IMG/VR virus record: IMGVR_UViG_3300037246_000967
Coordinates: 1 to 51,534 of that record
Direction: 5' to 3' (one strand)
Length of the DNA: 51,534 nt
Origin: a virus
Part shown: piece after piece, positions 1 through 7,206 of the stretch
Numbering within the stretch: the stretch's first letter is position 1
How the letters are laid out: every line of letters starts with the position of its first letter
Notes under the pieces: generated by a model
What the model was told of the DNA's origin: nothing
Databases searched by the model: none
What the model saw: only the letters and a program-made list of their open reading frames with translations
Position numbers and translations under genes: made by a program

Positions 1-472
1 GAGCATCCACGGTCTGCTGCTTCTGATAGCCGCTAGTCGGTCGTGCGACACTCTGCGTCTTGTTACGTCCAGCCAGCTCCTGCATGATGGGGCTATTCTT
101 GAAGCTCACGCTAATGTTGCCGGGGATACCCTTGACAGCGCCACCCGTGGGGGCAGTCTTCATAGCGCTCTTCGGAGTCATCATCTTGGACTGAATGGGG
201 TCCGTCGTGAAGGAACCCTTAGGTGCCGTCTTGAAGGCGTCCTTAGGTGCAGTCTTGAAGGAGCCTTTAGGTGCCGTCTTGGTAGCGTCCTGCTTGGCCC
301 TCAACGGATTGACCATCTTCGACTGGACGGATGTAGTCTTGTAGGCGTTGGACGGGGCCTTACGCATAGCAGCCTGAAGAGGATTGGACCTTCTGTTGGT
401 GGGCCGGGGGGTGGAACGCCTGGAGGCCGGGGTGGACGGTCCCCTACGGACGGTAGTACCAAAAAGAGCCAT
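1..472 (-). CDS. Basic repeat protein, 3' part cut off by window edge
   Basis: The start codon is at 472 and 157 codons are visible before the left edge, so the C-terminus is missing. The start overlaps the stop of the upstream gene by one base (TAATG), which fixes it. The protein is rich in Lys, Arg, Ser, Thr and Pro with no hydrophobic core. It carries octad repeats TAPKGSFK, TAPKDAFK and TAPKGSFT around residues 66-89, and a second repeated phrase QSKM(V/M)xP near residues 50 and 94. No family is recognised. The composition fits an intrinsically disordered nucleic-acid-binding or internal virion protein; its place at the end of the virion operon supports that only weakly. Confidence 0.75.
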   Translation of the reverse strand, partial: MALFGTTVRRGPSTPASRRSTPRPTNRRSNPLQAAMRKAPSNAYKTTSVQSKMVNPLRAKQDATKTAPKGSFKTAPKDAFKTAPKGSFTTDPIQSKMMTPKSAMKTAPTGGAVKGIPGNISVSFKNSPIMQELAGRNKTQSVARPTSGYQKQQTVDA

Positions 473-909
473 TATCGTCTTCCTTTGCGTCTGTTCGTGC
501 GGACGTTCATATTGCCGCCTATTGAGAATCCGCCAGCTCTCTTGCTAGCCCTAGCTACTCTGCCTCCTCTGCTGCGCCCCCGCCTGATCCTACTATGCTT
601 CGTTCTCCGACTGGAAGTGCGTGTGCGCGTTTTCGGGGCGCTCAGGGTAGTAGAAACTTTCCCGGTGGATTTAGAACCGGTGCCTAACGTGAAAGACCTA
701 GACGAAGAGGTGGAGGTCAGGGTTTTCGCCTTGGGCTTCGCAGTGGAGGCGGCGAGAGCCTTGTTAGCCTTCTGTCTGTACTTTTTAGTTCCGTGTTTTC
801 CAATCATATGCAGAACATCCTGGGTCATAAAGTTCGAGAAGCCGGAGCCGCCCATCGAACCGGCGTGGGCGGAGCGTCCTGCCATGACGTTTGCTGCTGC
901 CATTCCCAT
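472..909 (-). CDS. Highly basic Ser/Thr/Arg-rich protein
   Basis: 145 aa, extremely rich in Arg, Lys, Ser and Gly, with long Arg-rich runs in residues 90-145 that recall protamine-like tails. The N-terminal 40 residues (glycine, histidine and methionine-rich, with the phrase QDVLHMIGKHG) may form a short helix. No family is recognised. It lies three bases downstream of the fibre gene ending at 913 and is coupled to the next basic gene through TAATG. A DNA-condensing or DNA-co-ejected internal protein is an inference from charge and position only. A plus-strand reading frame covers the same DNA but has no ribosome site and is treated as a shadow. Confidence 0.75.
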   Translation of the reverse strand: MGMAAANVMAGRSAHAGSMGGSGFSNFMTQDVLHMIGKHGTKKYRQKANKALAASTAKPKAKTLTSTSSSRSFTLGTGSKSTGKVSTTLSAPKTRTRTSSRRTKHSRIRRGRSRGGRVARASKRAGGFSIGGNMNVRTNRRKGRR

Positions 910-912
910 ATT

Positions 913-2058
913 TTAAGTCTCCGAAATGATAAGGTAACTCACATCAAGCTCGTCACCGTTAGTGTTGTTCTGCTCCAGCGTAACCGTACCACCGGATTCG
1001 CTGGCTGAAACTGCCGCCTCTGCGGGGGTTCCCGCGGGCTGCTCTGCTAGAGAAGCCGTGACGTTCAAGAATGTCCCGGTGAAAGCCGGGCTGGCGGTGC
1101 CTCCATTAGTGATGGATTCAATGCCATAAGTCAGAGTGAGCCCGCCCGCCAAACTAACAGTGGAGGTGGACGGATTCTGGTCTACGAGGACAAAGTTAGT
1201 GCCGTCTCCGACAATAGCGTTATCAATCGTGGCAGTCGCCGGCATGTTCCAATTAGTCTCGCTCAACACGTTGGAGGAGCTGACCCTGAGCATTTTGCCT
1301 GTGCTCGTTAGCGCGGACGGCACGGTCCATGACGTTTGACCGATGTTCGTACCGGATCCTGTCAGGAGCTGGTTAGCTACGATAGCGGCCGGGAACGTGT
1401 ACGCAGTCTGAACGACATTAGTTCCATTGCCGATCATAGCCTTATTCGACGCTGGGAAGGACGGGAACTGGTAAGCGTACTCTAGTGCCGTTCCTCCAGA
1501 GTTAGCCCTAACAAACTGTAGGCTGTTACCGGGGGCTACGGTCGGGGGTAGAGAACCAACGCCATCAGCTATCTGCTCCTCAGTAACAGCTTCGTCCGCA
1601 ATATCCGCGGTTTGAGCCTGTCCGGTCGAGGTGTTAAGCACAACCGAGAAGCTCCCGAAGGAGCCACTGGTGACTCGCGCTCGAACCCTCGCGTAAACCT
1701 GCTGACCGCCACCGCCGCCTGCCTGCTCGACAGTGGTGAAGTTGAACTCTGTACCGGCGACGTTGAACGCCTGCTTGTTCTCAGAGAACGCTAGGTTCGT
1801 AGCAAACTCCAGCTCATAGCGCCGAAGGTTAGTCAGTCTCAACTGGTTCCAAGAAACAGTCACCGAGCCAGGGGTACGACCCTTAACTCGGAGGCCAGTG
1901 ACAAGGGGTATCGTCGATAGCCTTTGTGTATCTTCCGAAGCACCAAAGTCGCTAGCGCCGATAACTGCATCAAGGCGACCCTCAATGCGCCGAAGCCTAA
2001 GCTCCAGCTCAAGATCGCCTTTTACTTCAAGGCCGTACCGCTTAGAGGAAGTAGCCAT
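913..2058 (-). CDS. Tail-fibre/appendage-like protein with FN3-type domain
   Basis: 381 aa. The N-terminus (KRYGLEVKGDLELELRLRR) matches the short docking motif at the start of several fibre genes near 24-28 kb. Residues about 50-145 read as a fibronectin type III domain (VTGLRVKGRTPGSVTVSWNQ, then YELEF and YARVRA strands). Residues about 185-300 hold degenerate repeats of 28-30 residues with the pattern GxGTNxxQTxxTxPxA, as in collagen-like or beta-helical phage fibres. The last 80 residues are beta-rich and end in LDVSYLIISET. The start overlaps the stop of the upstream gene (TAATG-type junction at 2058). Likely a virion surface or host-contact protein; the exact role is unknown. Confidence 0.75.
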   Translation of the reverse strand: MATSSKRYGLEVKGDLELELRLRRIEGRLDAVIGASDFGASEDTQRLSTIPLVTGLRVKGRTPGSVTVSWNQLRLTNLRRYELEFATNLAFSENKQAFNVAGTEFNFTTVEQAGGGGGQQVYARVRARVTSGSFGSFSVVLNTSTGQAQTADIADEAVTEEQIADGVGSLPPTVAPGNSLQFVRANSGGTALEYAYQFPSFPASNKAMIGNGTNVVQTAYTFPAAIVANQLLTGSGTNIGQTSWTVPSALTSTGKMLRVSSSNVLSETNWNMPATATIDNAIVGDGTNFVLVDQNPSTSTVSLAGGLTLTYGIESITNGGTASPAFTGTFLNVTASLAEQPAGTPAEAAVSASESGGTVTLEQNNTNGDELDVSYLIISET

Positions 2059-2768
2059 TACGCCTCTTCTTCGCCGAACCCATCCGGCAGAATCAACCCG
2101 CCTTCGCGGTCACTCAAGGGCCTGACCAGTTTCTTGGCTCCAGTGAGTCCACCACCACTCATGATGGTTTCCTTCGTTGGGTTAGTCGAGTTCACAATAC
2201 CGCGCTCATAGTTGTCGCGCACACGATTCAGCATGGCAGAATTGACCTTGGAAATCTCATCCATCAGGTCAGTCTTGTCATCCTGAATCTTCTCGCGCTT
2301 GTCGATGTCTGCCTGCTCCATCAGCTTCTGGTATCCGCGGTGGCCGTACTTGTCGTTGTATACAGCAGCCAGATGGATACGCTTTGCGACGAGCCTAAGG
2401 TACTGCTCGTCCCTGGAGTCAATGTTGATGATGTGAGCCCATGCCGCAGCCGGTTCACACCAGCGCCAAACATGCCATGTACCATCCTCTGTCGGGACAT
2501 CTTGGCCGTTAGTCAGGACGTGTCCCATGACCAACTGGCCGAACCTGTGAGTGTTCTCCACAATCGGATACCGGGGATCTTCGAGAGAGCCGGTATAGTC
2601 ATTCACCATGTCGTCCCAGAGAAGCCGGTACGGGTGGAAAATGAAGTGGAAGTCCTTGTCGATCGACCGCATGTCGTAAATAAACTCAGCGGGCAAATCG
2701 ATACCTAGAGCACAATGTCGGTAGTAAACGTCACGCGGACGCCCACGCTCGGGCAGCTTAAGCACCAT
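2058..2768 (-). CDS. Conserved-looking structural protein of unknown function
   Basis: 236 aa, mixed alpha/beta and Trp/Tyr/His-rich in its first 110 residues (for example WHVWRWCEPAAAWAHI). A charged, probably helical, segment follows (residues 130-185, KLMEQADIDKREKIQDDKTD), and the tail is flexible and acidic, ending in FGEEEA. No family is recognised. It sits between decoration-like and fibre-like genes of the virion operon. It has a good ribosome site (GGGGAGGAG) about 11 bases before ATG. A head-completion or tail-accessory role is possible from position; the sequence itself does not show it. Confidence 0.7.
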   Translation of the reverse strand: MVLKLPERGRPRDVYYRHCALGIDLPAEFIYDMRSIDKDFHFIFHPYRLLWDDMVNDYTGSLEDPRYPIVENTHRFGQLVMGHVLTNGQDVPTEDGTWHVWRWCEPAAAWAHIINIDSRDEQYLRLVAKRIHLAAVYNDKYGHRGYQKLMEQADIDKREKIQDDKTDLMDEISKVNSAMLNRVRDNYERGIVNSTNPTKETIMSGGGLTGAKKLVRPLSDREGGLILPDGFGEEEA

Positions 2769-2799
2769 AAAAACTCCTCCCCTGTCCTTGTCGGTTGGA

Positions 2800-3054
2800 C
2801 TAAAATCCGTATAGAGTCAGAATCCCAGTGTCAGCCGACAGATCGTCGTTGTTCAGCGTAACGACACGACCGACAATGGCAACACCAACCTTCTCGGCGG
2901 GGGTATCGTCGTCAGTGGTCGGGACGAAGAAGCCGAACTCGGGGTTCTGAATCGTGCTGGTGACGGTATCAGCATCAGTAACGTCGGTCAAGCTAAGAAC
3001 TTCTTTCTTCTTCGGGCCTTCAACGGCGACGAACGAATCTACAATAGTAGCCAT
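2800..3054 (-). CDS. Small beta-rich virion protein, decoration-like
   Basis: 84 aa, with alternating hydrophobic strands (VAIVGRVVTLNNDDL, TGILTLYGF), Asp/Thr-rich loops and no Cys. It starts after a clear ribosome site (AAGGAGAAATACC). It resembles the other small proteins between 3.3 and 5.8 kb and at 24.0 kb in size and in ending on a beta strand. Such proteins next to capsid genes are often head-decoration or head-fibre proteins in phages; here that is inferred from size, composition and location. It lies beyond the terminator at 3265, so it depends on read-through or on a promoter I did not detect. Confidence 0.7.
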   Translation of the reverse strand: MATIVDSFVAVEGPKKKEVLSLTDVTDADTVTSTIQNPEFGFFVPTTDDDTPAEKVGVAIVGRVVTLNNDDLSADTGILTLYGF

Positions 3055-3074
3055 GGTATTTCTCCTTACTTAAA

Positions 3075-3242
3075 CTATCTTCCGCCGCGCGCTCTGCGCT
3101 GACGGTCATTTTTGAGGTCATCCTTCCAAGCATCTTGCTGTGCCAAACGGCATGAAGCGCAATACTTGGGCGTCTTGGCTTTAGGCTTCTTTCGAATCCC
3201 TAGTCCACAACGCTGGCATCGAAGGGGTGCTTCGTAGCTCAT
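3075..3242 (-). CDS. Small zinc-ribbon protein, 55 aa
   Basis: A short gene of 55 codons with a strong ribosome site (TGGAGGTTCC) immediately upstream of ATG at 3242. The protein has a CxxC pair near residue 9 (CQRCG) and a second near residue 28 (CASC), about 19 residues apart, typical of a zinc ribbon. The Lys/Arg-rich linker and tail (KKPKAKTPK, NDRQRRARGGR) suggest nucleic-acid contact. It lies just downstream of a strong terminator, between virion genes. Function unknown; a small regulator or a DNA-binding accessory protein are the usual options. Confidence 0.75.
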   Translation of the reverse strand: MSYEAPLRCQRCGLGIRKKPKAKTPKYCASCRLAQQDAWKDDLKNDRQRRARGGR

Positions 3243-3264
3243 GGAACCTCCAGTGGAATTAAAG

Positions 3265-3293
3265 TAAAAAGAGGGGGTCCGGGAGGACCCCCT
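3265..3293 (-). terminator. Rho-independent terminator after the 128-aa virion gene
   Basis: Read on the minus strand, an 11-bp perfect stem (AGAGGGGGTCC / GGACCCCCTCT) with a four-base loop is followed by TTTTTACTTT. It lies about 36 bases after the stop of the gene at 3329 and ends the transcript starting at the 3826 promoter. On the plus strand the stem is not followed by a T run, which supports minus-strand use. Confidence 0.9.
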
Positions 3294-3328
3294 CTCTCTA
3301 TTTGTTCAGAACTGTCAGGGAGTTAGAC

Positions 3329-3715
3329 TTACGTCAGCTCCACGTCATGGGCGCTGTCACCCTCGACCACGAAGGTCAGGGACTCAGTAGTTTCAGCGAG
3401 CGGAGCGGTGCGGGCACCATCTTCGTCAGTGCTGAACAGGTAGAAACGTGCGGCGCTATGCGAATACGCAACTTCACGAGTCACAGCCGAGCCAGAGAAA
3501 TCACCAGCAACCTGCTCGCGAACCTTGAGGTCAGCGTGATCGATCGCATTGAGGCCGACATCAGCGGCGCTCAGAGGCTCACCGGAACTGCCGACATACG
3601 AGGTCACGTCGATTTCACCCACAACACGGGTCTTTCCCTGCTTGGGGTTGCCCGCGGAGTCAAAACCTCCACCGGGCAGGAACGAACGGAAACGAATCTT
3701 GACATCAGAAGCCAT
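3329..3715 (-). CDS. Beta-rich virion protein with its own promoter and terminator
   Basis: 128 aa with a predicted mostly beta fold (KIRFRSFLPGGG, TRVVGEIDVTSYV, RFYLFSTDED, SLTFVVEGD) and no Cys. It is a single-gene transcription unit: promoter at 3826-3854, a leader of about 100 bases, the gene, then a strong terminator at 3265-3293. Such a private, strong unit inside the virion block suggests a high-copy product. A tail-tube or head-decoration protein is plausible, but no family is recognised. The ribosome site is AAGAAGGAGAATCC before ATG. Confidence 0.75.
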   Translation of the reverse strand: MASDVKIRFRSFLPGGGFDSAGNPKQGKTRVVGEIDVTSYVGSSGEPLSAADVGLNAIDHADLKVREQVAGDFSGSAVTREVAYSHSAARFYLFSTDEDGARTAPLAETTESLTFVVEGDSAHDVELT

Positions 3716-3825
3716 TGGATTCTCCTTCTTTTCAACAAAGAGTCCTTCCCTACCAATGGGTTGGCAATCTTCTATTTGTTTGGTTATCGGGGCTAGACAC
3801 TCACCGCGTCCTTACCCTCTTCCTA

Positions 3826-3854
3826 ATTATACCGTTTGATTATTTGTTCAAGCA
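3826..3854 (-). promoter_or_regulatory. Phage promoter element, copy 1 (TATAATTAGGAAG family)
   Basis: On the minus strand the sequence is TGCTTG, a 17-base A/T-rich spacer ending in AAACGG, then TATAAT (3826-3831), followed by the conserved TAGGAAGAG. It lies right after the stop of the 3858 gene and points at the 3329 gene. It is one of ten near-identical elements in the window. Confidence 0.85.
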
Positions 3855-3857
3855 GTA

Positions 3858-4169
3858 TCAGGTGGGGTCTCCATCTCGCGAGAGATTATTCAGGGCACCG
3901 GGACGGTGCAGCGTCGCGAAGGTGAAAACGTCACCGGCAGCGCCGGCAGCGATGGTGACGGTGGTCTGGCCTGCGCTAATAGCGGCGGCAGTGACGGTCG
4001 TAGTCGCCTTGAGCGAACCTACGCCATTAGTGCTCTCCAGGCCCGGCACCACAATGGTGTCCGAGGAGGAGCGCAGGGTAACTGTCCAGATGCCGGCTAC
4101 CTGATCGGTAGCCGGAAGGTCGATGAATTTGACGCTCTTCACGTCACCGGGGGTTTGCAGTGTAGCCAT
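3858..4169 (-). CDS. Small beta-rich protein, head-decoration-like
   Basis: 103 aa, Thr/Ala/Val-rich. The C-terminal half has the pattern TVTIAAGAAGDVFTFATLHR, similar in layout to the neighbouring proteins ending SLANGAPAGTVVIVTTHTG (4958 gene) and SVTGKIGQEVLLVSLHD (5556 gene). It is probably one of a paralogous set of beta-sandwich decoration or head-fibre proteins encoded just after the major capsid gene. No recognised family. Ribosome site GGAGGC lies close to ATG at 4169. Confidence 0.7.
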   Translation of the reverse strand: MATLQTPGDVKSVKFIDLPATDQVAGIWTVTLRSSSDTIVVPGLESTNGVGSLKATTTVTAAAISAGQTTVTIAAGAAGDVFTFATLHRPGALNNLSRDGDPT

Positions 4170-4173
4170 TTGA

Positions 4174-4956
4174 TTAGCCTCCTAGAAACATGTTGTAGAG
4201 TTCCAGACGACTCTGGATTCGTTTTTTTCGTCCAGCTTCCTGTTCCTGAAGCGGGATATATTGCTGGTTGAGACGGTCTACTTCAGAATTCAAGTTCTTG
4301 TCGTAGGCAGCTCGCTGACTGGCGGCGCCACTGATGTTCTTCTCGAACCAGTTGGCGTTGAATTGCGTTTTCTTCTGAGCGTCATGAGAGTAGCCGTAGT
4401 TGCCGAGGCCCCATACGTCGGGCGTATCGGGATGGGGACGGACGAGGTACGTGTCTTTCTGCGCGTCCTCGAATTCCTTTGTCTTGGCTTTATCCAGGCC
4501 AATCTCATTAAGAGCGGTTTGTGCGCGGGCTCGGTAAGGGTCAGGAATATTAGGAGTGTTCCCCAACCCACCAAGTAGGTCTGACTGCGTGGAAGGGTCC
4601 CAGCTATAGGCAGGATTGTCAGCGATCTCCTTACCCCACCCTGCGTAAGCCGCAGCATCCTTGTCCAGTCGGTTTTCCAAATCAATATCGCGCAAGCCAG
4701 CCAGCTCGTTAGTGATATTACCCTTCCTCCTAGCAATATCGGCGAGTCCAGTTTGCTGAGCTGTGTTTAGTCGGCTCTGAAGACGGCCACGCATGGTTTT
4801 TCTGCCACCGCCGCCGCCTACGAGGCCGCGAGCCTCTTTATGGAGACCCTGGTACTCAGCGCGCTGATTTTTACGCTTATTATCAACAGCCAATGAAGAC
4901 CCAAGAAGCGCGTGCTTCTTCAGTAGACCTTTACTGGTATACGCTGAGAGTGCCAT
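4174..4956 (-). CDS. Charged helical virion protein of unknown function
   Basis: 260 aa. The N-terminus has a Gly-rich hinge (LVGGGGGRKTMRGR, near residue 46) followed by a Gln/Arg/Lys-rich helical segment. The C-terminus (residues about 205-260) is also helical and charged (LNQQYIPLQEQEAGRKKRIQ). The middle contains the NPAYSWDPSTQSDLLGG and PHPDTPDVWGLGNYGY segments. It has no Cys and no membrane segments. It lies among decoration-like genes downstream of the capsid gene. An internal, ejected or head-associated protein is an inference from location and from its resemblance in composition to the 19599 gene. Confidence 0.7.
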   Translation of the reverse strand: MALSAYTSKGLLKKHALLGSSLAVDNKRKNQRAEYQGLHKEARGLVGGGGGRKTMRGRLQSRLNTAQQTGLADIARRKGNITNELAGLRDIDLENRLDKDAAAYAGWGKEIADNPAYSWDPSTQSDLLGGLGNTPNIPDPYRARAQTALNEIGLDKAKTKEFEDAQKDTYLVRPHPDTPDVWGLGNYGYSHDAQKKTQFNANWFEKNISGAASQRAAYDKNLNSEVDRLNQQYIPLQEQEAGRKKRIQSRLELYNMFLGG

Positions 4957-4957
4957 A

Positions 4958-5239
4958 CTATCTCTGTGTACCGGCGGCAGTGCCGGTATGAGTGGTAACG
5001 ATCACGACTGTGCCTGCGGGCGCACCATTAGCCAAGCTGACGGTTCTTTCGAAATCTGAGTCAGAGTCGCTAATAGTTACGGTCGGAGTTCCGCTAGCCG
5101 GAAGGACAGCGTTCGCAGCTATGGCTGACTGGTCTACCTTAAAGGTTACCGTGGTGCCGTCATAGGCGATCTTGGAGAACTTATAAGTGTTCTGTTGAAA
5201 CACTAGACTATGCTCAGCAACGGGGAGGAGAGCAGCCAT
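4958..5239 (-). CDS. Small beta-rich protein, head-decoration-like
   Basis: 93 aa with repeated beta strands (YKFSKIAYDGTTVTFKVD, TPTVTISDSDSDFERTVSL) and a C-terminus with the GxPAGTVVIVTTHTG layout shared with its neighbours. It is part of the run of five small beta proteins from 5831 down to 3329. One base separates its stop from the start of the 4174 gene. Likely virion decoration; function inferred only from neighbourhood and fold-like pattern. Confidence 0.7.
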   Translation of the reverse strand: MAALLPVAEHSLVFQQNTYKFSKIAYDGTTVTFKVDQSAIAANAVLPASGTPTVTISDSDSDFERTVSLANGAPAGTVVIVTTHTGTAAGTQR

Positions 5240-5247
5240 AGACCTAC

Positions 5248-5553
5248 CTAGTTTTCAAGTTCAACGATGGTGACAGTCTTACCACTACTATTATTAACGA
5301 ACAGGTTAGACCCTACGGGAAAGCTATGGACAACATTGCTGGCGACGTAGAACGGGCTCGCGCCGACGCGGGCAGCCGAGTTCGAACTCACCACGCCCAT
5401 GTCCTTACGGCTATTGGCGTCAGTAGGAGTCGCTGGACCCGTGGAAACGAAGTCGCCAGCGGAGTTAGGGGTACCCTGTCGCACTCTAAGAGTCTCGCGA
5501 CTTCCGGGGACCTTGAACCGAAGCTCCTTCAGAACTGTAATTTCAGGTGCCAT
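5248..5553 (-). CDS. Small virion protein downstream of capsid
   Basis: 101 aa. The N-terminal strands (EITVLKELRFKVPGSRETLRV) are followed by a Gly/Ser/Thr-rich middle (NSAGDFVSTGPATPTD) and a C-terminus FPVGSNLFVNNSSGKTVTIV that resembles an SH3-like or decoration-protein barrel. The start lies two bases after the stop of the 5556 gene. Two short plus-strand frames cover the same DNA and are shadows. Probable decoration or head-completion protein, not assigned to a family. Confidence 0.7.
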   Translation of the reverse strand: MAPEITVLKELRFKVPGSRETLRVRQGTPNSAGDFVSTGPATPTDANSRKDMGVVSSNSAARVGASPFYVASNVVHSFPVGSNLFVNNSSGKTVTIVELEN

Positions 5554-5555
5554 GA

Positions 5556-5831
5556 TTAACGACCACTCTCTACAACGGGATCGTCATGAAGGCTGACGAG
5601 CAGAACTTCCTGCCCAATCTTGCCCGTAACGCTCACGGTGTTAATATCAGTCTGGCTGATGGTAGCGATGGAATCACCAACACGCCTAAGCTGAACAACG
5701 GAGTTCGCTGCCGCAGCCATCTGGGGGAGTTCAACGGTATCGCTCTGGGCGGTGAGCTTCACGACAGTAGTCGCGACGCTGCTCTGACCATGGCGTACCG
5801 TTTCAATACGTTGGTTGAGAAGGAGAGACAT
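5556..5831 (-). CDS. Small beta-rich virion protein after the capsid terminator
   Basis: 91 aa, mainly beta (SVATTVVKLTAQSDTVEL, SVVQLRRVGDSIATI, NTVSVTGKIGQEVLLVSL). The GxxGQEVLLVSLHD ending matches the layout of the 3858 and 4958 proteins. It begins about 30 bases downstream of the terminator that ends the capsid transcript, so its level may be set by read-through. Inferred role: head decoration. Confidence 0.7.
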   Translation of the reverse strand: MSLLLNQRIETVRHGQSSVATTVVKLTAQSDTVELPQMAAAANSVVQLRRVGDSIATISQTDINTVSVTGKIGQEVLLVSLHDDPVVESGR

Positions 5832-5850
5832 AAATGGGCTCCATGAATTA

Positions 5851-5888
5851 AACGAAATAAGGGGGCAGGCGGTGAGGCCCGCCCCCTA
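5851..5888 (-). terminator. Rho-independent terminator after the major capsid gene
   Basis: On the minus strand GGGGGCGGGC pairs with GCCTGCCCCC (one G-U wobble) around a CTCACC loop, followed by TTATTTCGTTT. The wobble pairs only in the minus-strand RNA, since the plus-strand version would have an A-C mismatch, which supports the orientation. It lies about 25 bases after the capsid stop. Confidence 0.88.
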
Positions 5889-5912
5889 TTTCAGATTGTC
5901 AACGATCCAGAC

Positions 5913-7124
5913 CTAGTAGGTCGGAGTCGTCAGGCCGGTGATCTTCGCCGACTGATTCAGGTAACGTCCCACGTTTTCGCAGTACGTCTTCATCAGAACA
6001 GTGAAGGCATCCTGACCGGGGACCCACGCCATGTTGACGCGCTCGTCAATGGAGAAGGGCCTCACAGTGCCACGTTCAATGGCACCGAGGTTCAGGAAGA
6101 ACACCTCGTCCGGAAGGGCAGCCCAAGTCACGAGCCACGGGCGACCTTCGAAGGTCGTCAGCTCCTGCTGAGCACCCAGCTCCAGCCGCATGTCGTTGAA
6201 GCGCCGGAACGGAAGCGCGATCTCGGTATAACGATCATACTGATCGTGATTCGAAATCATCGCGAACCCGTCAAGGCTCTCAACGGCAGTCTCGATCATG
6301 AGCTGCTTCCGCAAACGGCGGAGCATCGACTCATCGAGGCTGGTGGAACCCGCCGCAATAACCTTCGACTGAAGGATGGGGTAGGTAGTCCGGGAGAGGT
6401 TGTAGATGGTGCCGGTGTTGTTCACCAGAGCCGGGAGGCCCAGTGCGGTGATCTCGGAGGGGGCCGAAGCCTCATCCTGCTCACCGCTGATGTACATACC
6501 GTCATCATCACTAACAGTCACTGCCGCACTGACAGTACACTGGTTCTGGGCAACGTCACGCGACGTAATCGTCACGGGACCAGCCTGCCGAAGACCGGTG
6601 ACGTTGTCAAGAAAGACAACCACCTGACCCGAACGAATTGTCCGGGAGTCATCGACCGTGAGGGTCGTAGCTGCGGCCTGAGCGCCGTTCACATTCGTAA
6701 TCCGCCCGGTGCCGTCACCGCGCAGGAACGTGGTCTCGAAGTTGGCACCGGCACGCTTCACAGCTTGGCTGATCGCGTCCGTAATACCAGCGGCGAAGGC
6801 ATCTTCGCCGGCACGCTTCGAAACAGCCTCGGCCAGTCCCGAGAAGGTCACCGTGTGGTAATACTTCTTGGGGCGTACCCGAGCCTGCTTAACGCGCTCA
6901 TTGCCCGCTGAGGGCAGGGTGTTGTCGTCGGTGCCGCGCCAGCCGCCGCCCGACTCATTGCCGTCAATACGGACGGCAAAGTACGCACCATCACCCGAAG
7001 GGATAAAGCGCGTGTTCTCCTTGAGTCGGCTGTGAACCGGCGCAGAAAGCTGTTGCATCTGCCCGATGAAGTCCACGACGTACCGACGGAGAAGCATATC
7101 ACCAAGTGTGGCAAAAGTCTCCAT
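5913..7124 (-). CDS. Major capsid protein (HK97-fold type)
   Basis: 403 aa, the size expected for a major head protein. Seen: an N-terminal helical region (LLRRYVVDFIGQMQQLS), a segment KKYYHTVTFSGLAEAVSK where HK97-fold proteins have the E-loop to spine-helix transition, a long helix AAGITDAISQAVKRAG, an inserted beta domain (residues about 150-235), and a C-terminal FFLNLGAIERGTVRPF and QDAFTVLMKTYCENVGRYL region like the P-domain/A-domain end of phage capsids. It follows the scaffold gene and precedes a strong terminator, the standard order for capsid genes. Family membership is a judgement from layout; a profile search would settle it. Confidence 0.82.
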   Translation of the reverse strand: METFATLGDMLLRRYVVDFIGQMQQLSAPVHSRLKENTRFIPSGDGAYFAVRIDGNESGGGWRGTDDNTLPSAGNERVKQARVRPKKYYHTVTFSGLAEAVSKRAGEDAFAAGITDAISQAVKRAGANFETTFLRGDGTGRITNVNGAQAAATTLTVDDSRTIRSGQVVVFLDNVTGLRQAGPVTITSRDVAQNQCTVSAAVTVSDDDGMYISGEQDEASAPSEITALGLPALVNNTGTIYNLSRTTYPILQSKVIAAGSTSLDESMLRRLRKQLMIETAVESLDGFAMISNHDQYDRYTEIALPFRRFNDMRLELGAQQELTTFEGRPWLVTWAALPDEVFFLNLGAIERGTVRPFSIDERVNMAWVPGQDAFTVLMKTYCENVGRYLNQSAKITGLTTPTY

Positions 7125-7142
7125 TGTAGGATCTCCGTAAGT

Positions 7143-7191
7143 CGGTCTACAGGTATAACCCTCACGCCATGTGAGGACGCACTACAGACCG
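7143..7191 (-). other. Two-tier stem-loop between scaffold and capsid genes
   Basis: In the minus-strand RNA CGGTCTGTAG pairs with CTGTAGACCG (10 bp with two G-U wobbles), enclosing a second hairpin CCTCAC / GTGAGG with a five-base loop. No T run follows. It fills most of the 82-base gap between the scaffold stop and the capsid ribosome site. Such elements often act as RNA-processing or mRNA-stability sites that raise the capsid to scaffold ratio. Confidence 0.7.
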
Positions 7192-7206
7192 GTTATGGGG
7201 TTCCTA

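Noticed and set aside
485-916. 143-codon plus-strand frame opposite the basic protein
   Set aside because: It is opposite the coding strand of a coupled gene, has no ribosome site, and has a Leu/Arg/Pro-rich antisense composition.
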